Assembly (NCBI GenBank): GCA_019112785.1
Contig: DXIQ01000003.1
Span: forward strand, 55,970 to 119,969
Source: Candidatus Blautia stercorigallinarum
GTDB taxonomy: Bacteria > Bacillota > Clostridia > Lachnospirales > Lachnospiraceae
Direction: 5' to 3'
Length of the DNA: 64,000 bases
In this document: in pieces, positions 1 through 7,075 of the stretch
Numbering within the stretch: the first letter of the stretch is position 1
Layout: every line of letters begins with the position of its first letter
The notes under the pieces: generated by a model
Database searches by the model: none
Told to the model about the DNA's origin: nothing
The model's input: the letters and a program-made list of their open reading frames with translations, nothing else
Made by a program: the position numbers and the translations under genes

Positions 1-126
1 AAAAGGAAAGATCAATGTAATATGGGGCCTTACCAGATCCGCCAGAGGATCATAGTTTCTTCGTATGCGGTCTATGATTTCCATATTACTGAATTTAGGA
101 AATATCATAATAGTTCTCTCAGACAT
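1..126 (-). CDS. 2'-5' RNA ligase / 2H phosphoesterase family protein (partial, C-terminus off the window)
   Basis: The first 42 codons of a minus-strand gene are visible; the rest lies beyond position 1. Residues 35-38 read HITL, followed by IFPF, after a DPLADLVRP stretch. This is the usual setting of the first of the two H-x-T/S-x motifs of 2H phosphoesterases, which open or form 2',5'- or cyclic phosphodiester bonds. The second motif is not visible. The start is ambiguous: ATG at 126, or ATG at 108 with GAGAGAA just upstream. Known of the family: these are cytosolic RNA or nucleotide phosphoesterases, often of unknown substrate. The family call is moderately secure; the function in the cell is not known. 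Confidence 0.7.
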   Translation of the reverse strand, partial: MSERTIMIFPKFSNMEIIDRIRRNYDPLADLVRPHITLIFPF

Positions 127-187
127 TATATAGTACTCTGCTTTCTGATTTTAATATAATCCACAGGGGTGATTCCTGATCTAGGCT

Positions 188-310
188 TTACTTTTTATCT
201 GGTGTATCTTTTTTGGACAGGTCATTTGTAAAATCCGTCCAGGCTTTTCCTCTTAAAAATACTGCTGCACATACGGCGATCAAAGCGATTATAACAAAGA
301 ATATTTCCAT
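188..310 (-). CDS. small single-pass membrane protein, 40 residues
   Basis: An ATG at 310 is preceded by a strong AGGAGGTG ribosome binding site. The 40-residue product has one hydrophobic segment at about residues 3-20 and a short charged tail ending KKDTPDKK. I do not recognise a family. The good ribosome binding site and the clear membrane segment argue that it is real. The same frame runs open upstream to 499 without a ribosome binding site, overlapping the acetyltransferase gene, so the long version is unlikely. It sits 38 bases downstream of the acetyltransferase gene on the same strand and may be co-transcribed. Function unknown. Confidence 0.55.
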   Translation of the reverse strand: MEIFFVIIALIAVCAAVFLRGKAWTDFTNDLSKKDTPDKK

Positions 311-348
311 AAAAACACCTCCTGTAAGTAGATTATCAGGATAAGGAA

Positions 349-804
349 TCACCCTCTGTGGATATACATTCTTGACATTTGAGGATCTCCGTCGCCCTGG
401 ACCATGCAGTAAAATTCCCAGCCGTATCTTTCGTAAAAAGAAGTATGGTCTGTAATAAGATATAAGGTGCTGATTCCTTTTTCTTTCATGTCTCTGCATA
501 CATAGTCCAGAAGTGCTCCGGCCACTCCATGGTTTCTGTATTCTGCTTCCGTATAAACGGCGCAGACATTAGGCGTCAGGTCTTTTCGATCGTGAAAATC
601 ATTTTCAATAACGCCCATTCCTCCAATGATCTCAGAACCATTTACCGCCAGATACCACTGGGGAACAGGAGTCTTTTTCAGGAGAGATTCTTCCATGCTT
701 TCTCTGTATGCTTTAAGAGGAATCCCCCATTTTTCATGGAACCATCTAGCGGCGTTGTCCAGAATTTCCGGCTTTTCGGATAAGTTTATGATTTTGTATT
801 CCAT
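349..804 (-). CDS. GNAT family N-acetyltransferase
   Basis: A 151-residue protein, about the normal size of a single GNAT domain, which moves an acetyl group from acetyl-CoA to an amine. The acetyl-CoA-binding motif A is seen at residues 84-99 (EAEYRNHGVAGALL, with the R-x-x-G-x-A turn at 90-95), followed by the late GNAT motif FYERYGW at 123-129. GAGGT lies upstream of the ATG at 804. The substrate cannot be read from the sequence. It lies just downstream of a tiny remnant of another GNAT gene (823-888), so the local order was probably produced by a deletion. Confidence 0.85.
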   Translation of the reverse strand: MEYKIINLSEKPEILDNAARWFHEKWGIPLKAYRESMEESLLKKTPVPQWYLAVNGSEIIGGMGVIENDFHDRKDLTPNVCAVYTEAEYRNHGVAGALLDYVCRDMKEKGISTLYLITDHTSFYERYGWEFYCMVQGDGDPQMSRMYIHRG

Positions 805-822
805 AGAAATATACCTCGGTTA

Positions 823-888
823 AGTGTTAATCTATAAATCGCAGACACTCTCATAATCATCTATGGTCATTACACGGATATTGCTCAT
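823..888 (-). pseudogene. N-terminal remnant of a GNAT acetyltransferase gene
   Basis: On the minus strand an ATG at 888 overlaps the stop of the upstream fusion gene (ATGA arrangement) behind GAGGAG. It reads MSNIRVMTIDDYESVCDL and then TAG, followed in frame by INT and TAA. The opening is typical of one GNAT subfamily, where the next residue is normally Trp, so the TAG is plausibly a TGG-to-TAG nonsense change. Nothing recognisable of the GNAT follows before the next acetyltransferase start at 804. I read this as the stub left by a deletion that removed the rest of a translationally coupled gene. Confidence 0.5.
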
Positions 889-1883
889 ATGGAATTCTCC
901 TCCTCGTTCTTTGAAAAATTTTCTTTCAGATAGTTTTCCGCTGCGTCTCTGGATCTGAAAATGTGGACATTCCGGTTTTGACCATACTTTTCAAGAAGCT
1001 GGTAAATAATGGGAAGCTGGTCTTTGGGAAAGTCCAGGATCCATTGACGGAATTCTTCATCAAATTCTGTTTCCAACCAGGGAATATCTTCCCGCTTGGT
1101 GCCGATACGGGCTTTGGCTCCTGCAAGACAGACTTCCAGAGGGTAATCCAGGAGAAAGATGGTATCGCAGTTTTCCAGACGCAGTTCCATGGTGCTAAGA
1201 TAGTTTCCGTCGATGATCCAGGACTGATTTTCCATGATCTTTTTTTGCTCTTGGACTAATTCTTCCCGGGAAATGTTGGTTCTGTCAGGCTTATGCCAGA
1301 TCATGTCCAGATGGTATAAAGGCAGTCCGGTTACAGCTCTAAGCTTCCGGGAAAAAGTGCTTTTCCCGGCCCCAGGGCTGCCGATGACGATCACTTTTTT
1401 CATAAGGTTCTTTTCTTCAGCGGGCTTTTCCCATTTCTTTTCAAGTTCCATGACAAAATTAGTAAGAAGAATCCCCCGGCGCTCTACCTGCTGTTCTTTT
1501 ATAATTTTATAGCCTCTATTTTGAAAAAAAGGTTTGGCAGTGATAGAAGCATGGGTTCGGATATTCCCTGAAACATGGGCTTCCAGTTTATCACAGAGTC
1601 TGGAGGCAATCCCTTCTCTCTGGTGATCCTTATGGACGTATAGACGGTCCAGGTATCCGGTTTCGTCTATGTCGCCGAACCCCAGGATTTCGTCTCCTTC
1701 AACAGCTACTAAAGCATAGTGTTCCAGGAAAGAGTGATTCCAGGCACTAAGGTCCACTTCACCGGTGGCCCAGGCGTTTAACTGTTCTTTGGTATAGTCT
1801 TGCTTATTGACTTCGTGTACGGTCTGGTAAAAAAGCTTTGCCAGCCGGGGACAGTCGGAAGGATGGTATTTTCGGATCAACAT
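885..1883 (-). CDS. two-domain fusion: GNAT acetyltransferase plus P-loop adenylate-kinase-like domain
   Basis: A 332-residue protein. The start is the ATG at 1883 behind GGAGGAGC; a longer frame to 1979 exists but lacks a ribosome binding site. Residues 1-150 are a GNAT domain with motif A around QREGIASRL (88-96) and PFFQNRGYK at 118-126. Residues 161-332 begin MKKVIVIGSPGAGKST, a Walker A P-loop of the small kinase/FlaR-like (topology modulation) family, with HLDMIWHKPD at 191-200 as in such kinases. Met161 looks like the former start of a separate kinase gene. The fusion could be a natural in-frame joining of two neighbouring genes. Substrates of both domains are unknown. Confidence 0.75.
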   Translation of the reverse strand: MLIRKYHPSDCPRLAKLFYQTVHEVNKQDYTKEQLNAWATGEVDLSAWNHSFLEHYALVAVEGDEILGFGDIDETGYLDRLYVHKDHQREGIASRLCDKLEAHVSGNIRTHASITAKPFFQNRGYKIIKEQQVERRGILLTNFVMELEKKWEKPAEEKNLMKKVIVIGSPGAGKSTFSRKLRAVTGLPLYHLDMIWHKPDRTNISREELVQEQKKIMENQSWIIDGNYLSTMELRLENCDTIFLLDYPLEVCLAGAKARIGTKREDIPWLETEFDEEFRQWILDFPKDQLPIIYQLLEKYGQNRNVHIFRSRDAAENYLKENFSKNEEENSI

Positions 1884-1945
1884 GTCAGGTGCTCCTCCTT
1901 TTATAAAGCAGTTCAACGATCTGTATTCATCCATAAGCTCTTTTC

Positions 1946-2290
1946 TCATGGGAAAATTTCCCTCCATAGATTTTTGCACAATCGGTATTCCCGCATGCTT
2001 ACAAAGTCATTTGCAAAAAAATCAAATTGAAGGATCCACGGCATGAAATTCCTAATTTCCCGAAAATCATCAACAATAAAAATCGGCATTTCGTTTTTAT
2101 CTGCAAAATCTTTGATGGTATCAATGGCTCTCCGATAAGGGCTGGATAATATAAGATCAATTTTTTTATCAGATAGAAAAGCGGTTACTGATCTGCTGTC
2201 CTCCAGTCCTTTTTCCGTCAGTTCACGGAGACGATCGTTGTGATTTTGATAATCAGGTTTGGCATGGCGCACAAAATATATGGTTGTCAT
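1946..2290 (-). pseudogene. histidine phosphatase family protein with internal deletion
   Basis: The 114-residue product starts MTTIYFVRHAKPDY, with the catalytic RHA at residues 8-10 of phosphoglycerate-mutase-like histidine phosphatases, and keeps LILSSPYRRAIDT (46-58). Full-length relatives are about 180-200 residues with a second catalytic His in an SHG-type motif. That motif is absent here. After DDFREI (74-79) the chain passes straight to RNFMPWILQFDF, which resembles the C-terminal end of this family, and then ends in a sequence I do not recognise. I infer an internal deletion that removed the second catalytic His. The ATG at 2290 has GGAG upstream. Probably not an active phosphatase. 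Confidence 0.6.
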
Positions 2291-2619
2291 AGTTGTTTCT
2301 CCAAAAGAAAAAGGCAGTATTTAAATTTGATCACGTTCAGATGATTTATATCTTATGGATCAGTTATCTATATTATATCATCTTTGTGTTCAGAAAGAAG
2401 TTTTTTTACATAAAATACATGAAATTTGGCAGAAAAGGATCAGGATTATTAACACACAAATATTCAGAGAAATCCGGGGTGATCTGGTTCGACAAGCTGA
2501 TGAGAAGGTTTCCAGGATCCGGAAAAGAAGAACCTAGTCCAAGGGTTCGCCACGGTTATAAAAGTTTCTACAGTTTTATTGAACACATTGTCTTCAAATT
2601 CTTTTCAGAATTTAAAATT

Positions 2620-2652
2620 TTGACAAATCTGTCTATTTTATATCTTTATATT
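2620..2652 (+). promoter_or_regulatory. putative sigma-A promoter for the transporter-PucR-UroD operon
   Basis: TTGACA at 2620-2625 is followed by an AT-rich stretch with TTTATA (2645-2650) and TATATT (2647-2652). Spacing is 19-21 bases, longer than ideal. The 529-base gap (2291-2819) holds no gene I can support; it contains this signal and the inverted repeats described next. Confidence 0.35.
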
Positions 2653-2691
2653 GATTTTAGTACAGTAGTTATGCTAAATTTTAATTACAGG

Positions 2692-2721
2692 TTCATGTTA
2701 TTCATGCACAAATAACATGAA
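2692..2721. repeat. perfect 11-bp inverted repeat, possible operator
   Basis: TTCATGTTATT (2692-2702) and AATAACATGAA (2711-2721) are exact reverse complements separated by 8 bases. The site lies about 70-100 bases downstream of the TTGACA at 2620 and 100 bases before the transporter start. A second, weaker inverted pair GTTTCA (2765-2770) / TGAAAC (2782-2787) lies closer to the gene. Either could be the binding site of the PucR-type regulator encoded in the same operon, or an RNA hairpin in the leader. This is inference from symmetry and position only. Confidence 0.5.
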
Positions 2722-2819
2722 TAGAGAATAAAGCAATTATGCATAATGGCTAACTGAGCAATGTGTTTCATGGAAGCTGCGTGAAACATGATTTCGACTA
2801 CGGAAGAAAGGAATTCGTA

Positions 2820-4226
2820 ATGAAAGAAGAAAAGAAAGTCCCCAAAAAAGGGCTCAGCAAAATGCTGAAACGTTTTTATGGAGTAGGAGACTGTGGCTTT
2901 ACATTGATGTCCAATATTGAAAGCTACTATTTTAGTTTCTTTTTAACAAATCTGGCCCAGTTCAGTCTGCCGATGGTAACTTTGATCACTACTATATCCA
3001 GTACGGTAGACGCAGTTCTTTCCTGGATCTACGGGGCGATCCTCAATAGCATTAAGCCTCTGAAATGGGGACGCTACCGCTCCTGGCTGGTTGTCATACC
3101 GTGGCTGGTGCCCTTTTTGTATGCGTTCCAATTTGTAAAGATCGGAGACGGATGGATTTCTGCTATTATTATCATAGTGGCGGCCATTGCCAGCCATGTG
3201 GCGTGGAATTTCGCTTATGTAGCTAATGTATCTATGATCTCCGTAGCAGGGAAAACGCCTGAAGAGCGTTCCCAGCTTTCCTCTACCAGGGCTGCTTGGG
3301 CGAACTTCTCTAAAGTTATTTTCTCTTATGTAGGACCAGGATTGGCTGCGGTTATGGCTGGATTTATCGGAGAGGTAAATCAATATGGCGCAGCGGCATT
3401 TGTCCTTGGCTGTATTATGGCGGTTCTGTACTATGTTCATTTCCGTATGTTTGACGGCTATGAGGAAGTACAGGAAGCGCAGCCTAAGGAAAAGTCCCGG
3501 AAACAGGAAAAAGATAAGAACAGAACCGGAGGCATGGATCTGATCCGGGCTCTGCTTCAGAATCCTCCTCTGATCGCCCTTTTAATCGCTGATCTTGCGA
3601 AGTTTATGTTTAATTTTGTGCTTATGGGAGTTGCGACTTACTATTTTACGTATATAGCTGTAGATGATGGATTGCTGTCCGCTTATATGCTGGTTACAAA
3701 TATTTTCTGCGTGATCGGGGCATACCTCAGCAAAGCATTGAGCAACCGTTTTACTACCAGAACTACTACCATAGGCGTTATGGCTGTCCAGGCAATCCTC
3801 CTGATCGTTTCTTATCTGTTTTATAACAATGTTACTCTGGTAATCGTACTGATGAGTGTGGCAATGTTCGGTTATGGTATTACTTATGCCTGCACACCGG
3901 CACTTTATGGAGATACCATTGTATATAGCGAATGGAAAACAGGAAAAAATGCGGCAGGATGGATCAGCGGACTGCAGAATGTACCTTTAAAAGTCTCTAT
4001 TATGACCAGAGGAATTATTATTTCAGCATGTCTGGCTATGGGAAATTTCAGTGCGGATATTAATCCGGCGGAGACTCCTGAAGGACTGAAAAACGCCATA
4101 AGTATCGGGTTTATGGTGATTCCTGCCATTGCTCTGATAGTTGCTGTTATTGCGCTGCTCTTTGGTTTTAAACTTACAAAAGATAAAGTAGAACAGTATG
4201 CAGCTGAAATTGCCGCCCGTTCCTGA
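2820..4226 (+). CDS. GPH-family (glycoside-pentoside-hexuronide type) MFS transporter
   Basis: A 468-residue membrane protein with about 12 predicted transmembrane segments in two halves, separated by a charged linker (QPKEKSRKQEKDKNR) near the middle, as is usual for cation symporters of the GPH/MFS type. The N-terminus, GVGDCGFTLMSNIESYYFSFF, has the pattern of the first helix of that family. The chosen start is ATG 2820 with AAAGGA upstream. An earlier in-frame ATG at 2763 falls in a palindromic region without a ribosome binding site. The regulator start follows closely and the UroD-family gene after it, so this is probably the uptake system for whatever that enzyme acts on. The substrate cannot be read from the sequence. 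Confidence 0.85.
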   Translation: MKEEKKVPKKGLSKMLKRFYGVGDCGFTLMSNIESYYFSFFLTNLAQFSLPMVTLITTISSTVDAVLSWIYGAILNSIKPLKWGRYRSWLVVIPWLVPFLYAFQFVKIGDGWISAIIIIVAAIASHVAWNFAYVANVSMISVAGKTPEERSQLSSTRAAWANFSKVIFSYVGPGLAAVMAGFIGEVNQYGAAAFVLGCIMAVLYYVHFRMFDGYEEVQEAQPKEKSRKQEKDKNRTGGMDLIRALLQNPPLIALLIADLAKFMFNFVLMGVATYYFTYIAVDDGLLSAYMLVTNIFCVIGAYLSKALSNRFTTRTTTIGVMAVQAILLIVSYLFYNNVTLVIVLMSVAMFGYGITYACTPALYGDTIVYSEWKTGKNAAGWISGLQNVPLKVSIMTRGIIISACLAMGNFSADINPAETPEGLKNAISIGFMVIPAIALIVAVIALLFGFKLTKDKVEQYAAEIAARS

Positions 4227-4251
4227 AAATAAGAAAACAGACAGAGACAAG

Positions 4252-5808
4252 ATGAACAGAGATATTAGATTTTTCTTGAATTTGCAGATCCTTGCAGATG
4301 AGCTTATAGAACAATATCAGGATATAAAATTTTACAGAGGGCAGGATGCCCAGACTTTAGAAGGGGTTTATTTCTATAATAGTAGCAGAGAGCTGCTTTC
4401 CCGGTATGTATATATCCTTAAAGAAAAGGATTTACAGAGTATTTTTCCGGAGCAGCATTGTTCTCTGATCGTACTGGGGGAAATTCCGGAAAGATGGAAA
4501 ACGGGCGTTCACAGTATTTTGCAGCTGCCAGAGGAAACAGATATTCTGGATCTGATGAACCGATGCCAGGAAGCTTTTCATAAACACGAGTCCTGGGCGG
4601 AAAAATTACAGAATATTATCGTTCAGGAAGGAAGTGTGGATGAACTGTGCCAGATCAGCTGTTCCTATTTCGAGAATCCCCTTTTTGTCCATGATTCTCA
4701 GTTACAGGTGATTTCCTGCCCTGTATGGCGGGAAGAAATGATCGCATGGGAGAAAGATGAACAGACCGGTCAGCTGATCACTCCCCTGGAGGATCTGAAT
4801 GATTTTCGTACAAACCGGGAATATCTCCATACGCTGACTACAGAAGGAGCCCATATTTATTCTGCGGAACTTAGGGGATACAGAGATATATATGTAAATA
4901 TCCGGGACGATAACGGGACTTATGAGGGGCGGCTGGTAATCTGTGAGATTGACAATCCCTTAAAACCCGGTCAGTTTGCCTCTGCGGAATATCTGGCAAA
5001 GCTGATCCGTATGGTATTGTCCAGACGGGGACATTTGGATATTCCATATAAACGGGCCTTGTATCAGATGCTGGAAAGCATGGTCCAGGGTAAAAGCTTT
5101 ACAAATTCGGAGATTGAAAGCAGGATTTCCCAGTGTAAATGGACATTAACAGATCATTATGTCTGCATACGCACAGACGGGGAAGAACAGGAAGGAAATC
5201 CCGGGTCCGCAGCCAGTTTATGTAATTATGTGGAAACAAAGGTTCCTGGAAGCAGAGCCTTTTTCATAGGGAACCAGATATGCATAATCATCAATCTGTC
5301 TGTAAATAAAGACTATACTTCAGAAATGGCCGGTATTCTTAGAGATGGGCTTTTTAAAGCAGGATTTAGCAATGTTTTTGATGATTTTACCCGGTTGAGC
5401 CATTACTATCACCAGGCCTCTGTTGCTTTGGAATACTGCCGCAGACGGAATGATACAAAGTGGTATTATATGTTTGAGGAGATTGTAATGGATTATATCG
5501 GGGATCTCTGCGGATCTCAGTTTGAGCCGGAAGAACTGTGCGCCTGTGAGCTTAAAATGCTGAGAGAATATGATAAAGAAAACCATACAGAACTTTATGA
5601 AACTCTTTGCAAATATATTTTGAATGAGCGCAATACAGTGGCTACTGCCGCTCAGTTGTATATAGGACGGAGCACTTTGTTTTACCGCCTCAGAAAGATT
5701 AAAGAGATTACCGGACTTGCAGCTGCCGATATGGCAAAGCCAATAAAAAATTTATATTTAAGATTTTCTATGTTTATTATGAAAAATTATATAGAGAAGG
5801 GAGAATAA
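4252..5808 (+). CDS. PucR/CdaR-type transcriptional regulator
   Basis: A 518-residue protein. The C-terminal 60 residues (VATAAQLYIGRSTLFYRLRK and on) are the helix-turn-helix typical of PucR/CdaR regulators, where the DNA-binding domain lies at the extreme C-terminus. The long N-terminal part is a sensory region without membrane segments. The start is taken as ATG 4252. An in-frame ATG at 4198 would overlap the transporter gene by 29 bases and has no better ribosome binding site. Only 3 bases separate its stop from the next start, so regulator and UroD-family enzyme are co-transcribed. Regulators of this type usually sense a small-molecule substrate of the operon they sit in; the ligand here is unknown. 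Confidence 0.85.
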   Translation: MNRDIRFFLNLQILADELIEQYQDIKFYRGQDAQTLEGVYFYNSSRELLSRYVYILKEKDLQSIFPEQHCSLIVLGEIPERWKTGVHSILQLPEETDILDLMNRCQEAFHKHESWAEKLQNIIVQEGSVDELCQISCSYFENPLFVHDSQLQVISCPVWREEMIAWEKDEQTGQLITPLEDLNDFRTNREYLHTLTTEGAHIYSAELRGYRDIYVNIRDDNGTYEGRLVICEIDNPLKPGQFASAEYLAKLIRMVLSRRGHLDIPYKRALYQMLESMVQGKSFTNSEIESRISQCKWTLTDHYVCIRTDGEEQEGNPGSAASLCNYVETKVPGSRAFFIGNQICIIINLSVNKDYTSEMAGILRDGLFKAGFSNVFDDFTRLSHYYHQASVALEYCRRRNDTKWYYMFEEIVMDYIGDLCGSQFEPEELCACELKMLREYDKENHTELYETLCKYILNERNTVATAAQLYIGRSTLFYRLRKIKEITGLAAADMAKPIKNLYLRFSMFIMKNYIEKGE

Positions 5809-5811
5809 ATT

Positions 5812-6819
5812 ATGTTGACACCAAAACAAAATCTGTTGGAAACTTTAAAAAAGGATGGAAAACCGGAATGTCTGTGTAATTCACTGACCATGTTCCGGAC
5901 AATTCCAGGAGATCCTTGTTTTAAACTGCTGAGAGGAAACCGGGTCAGAGGAACCAATTCTTATGATCAGTGGGGCACCTATATCATGTTTCCTGAGGAT
6001 GCGCCGGCGGCAGTGCCCTATGTAACAGAGGAAAATCAGGTTATTAAGGATATTACAGAGTGGAAAAAATATGTTAAAGTTCCGGATCTGGCAGGAAAAT
6101 GCGCAGAGGGGTGGGAAGAGGCCCTGGAAGCAAAAAGCAAGATCGATCAGGATAAATACCTGACTATGGTTGTTATGGGAACAGGTATTTTTGAACAGCT
6201 TCATATGCTTATGACTTTTGAAGATACTTTAGTGAACTTCCTTCTTGAGCCGGAAGCTATGCATGAATTGATCGATGTGATCTGTGAATATCGTCTTACC
6301 TATATGAGACTGATCGTGGAACATCTCCATCCGGACTGCATTATGTCCCATGATGACTGGGGATCCAGGACCAGCATGTTTATGTCTCCGGAGGTATGGA
6401 GAGAGTTCTTTAAAGAACCATACAGGAAACTTTATGATTATCTCCATTCACAGGGTGTGATCGTTATGCATCACGGAGATTCTTTTATGGAGCCGATTGT
6501 AGAAGATATGGCGGAAATCGGAGTGGATATCTGGCAAGGGGTTCTGAATACCAATAATATTCCGGCTATCTCTGAAAAGATAGGAGATCGGATGCTTCTT
6601 ATGGGCGGTGTAGATTCTGTCATCGACCGGGAAGACGCCACAGAAGAGGAGATACGAAAGGAAACCCGCCGGGCCTGCGAGGCCTATGGAAATCTGAAAG
6701 GATACTGGCCTGGAATTACATATGGAGGCCCTGGAACTATTTATCCTCATGTAGAACCTATTGTAATTGATGAGATTAATAAATACAATATGGAACACTT
6801 TGGAGTGGCAATTTCATAA
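5812..6819 (+). CDS. uroporphyrinogen decarboxylase (URO-D) family protein, not a heme enzyme by context
   Basis: A 335-residue protein of the URO-D/MtaA superfamily. It has the SHDDWGSRTSMFMSP stretch (about 180-194), the metal-site region VIVMHHGDSFMEPIVEDM (about 217-234) and LLMGGVDS (about 263-270). In the methyl-cobalamin:CoM methyltransferase branch the metal site is H-x-C plus a later Cys; here the matching place reads HHGD, with no Cys. No heme or siroheme genes are near. Instead there is a transporter and a PucR regulator. A role in uptake-linked catabolism, perhaps methyl transfer or decarboxylation of an imported compound, is an inference. The start ATG has GGGAGAA upstream. Confidence 0.8.
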   Translation: MLTPKQNLLETLKKDGKPECLCNSLTMFRTIPGDPCFKLLRGNRVRGTNSYDQWGTYIMFPEDAPAAVPYVTEENQVIKDITEWKKYVKVPDLAGKCAEGWEEALEAKSKIDQDKYLTMVVMGTGIFEQLHMLMTFEDTLVNFLLEPEAMHELIDVICEYRLTYMRLIVEHLHPDCIMSHDDWGSRTSMFMSPEVWREFFKEPYRKLYDYLHSQGVIVMHHGDSFMEPIVEDMAEIGVDIWQGVLNTNNIPAISEKIGDRMLLMGGVDSVIDREDATEEEIRKETRRACEAYGNLKGYWPGITYGGPGTIYPHVEPIVIDEINKYNMEHFGVAIS

Positions 6820-7075
6820 GATAGAAGATATAAGAGAATAATCTTGATTTTGTTCCTTTGATAAAAAACAAGAGACCATCCCGGGGGATCATGGCTTTTA
6901 TAAATCCTGGATCTACCGGGAATGGCCTCTTTCTTTTGTGTGTGGGCTCAATGAGGAAAAAGGATCAGGATCTTAAGACAATGCCAGGGCCTTTTTCAGA
7001 GATCCTCTTTTACAGCGAGCAGCCGTTCTCCATACAGATCCGAAAGATCCAGCCCTTCTTTTTGTCAGAAATTTT

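Noticed and set aside
2293..2715. 140-codon open frame upstream of the transporter
   Set aside because: AT-rich, no ribosome binding site, residue use unlike a protein, and it covers promoter and operator-like sequences.
5812..6819. Calling this gene hemE
   Set aside because: No heme biosynthesis neighbours are present and the conserved metal/substrate residues do not fit; the transporter and PucR context argues for another role.
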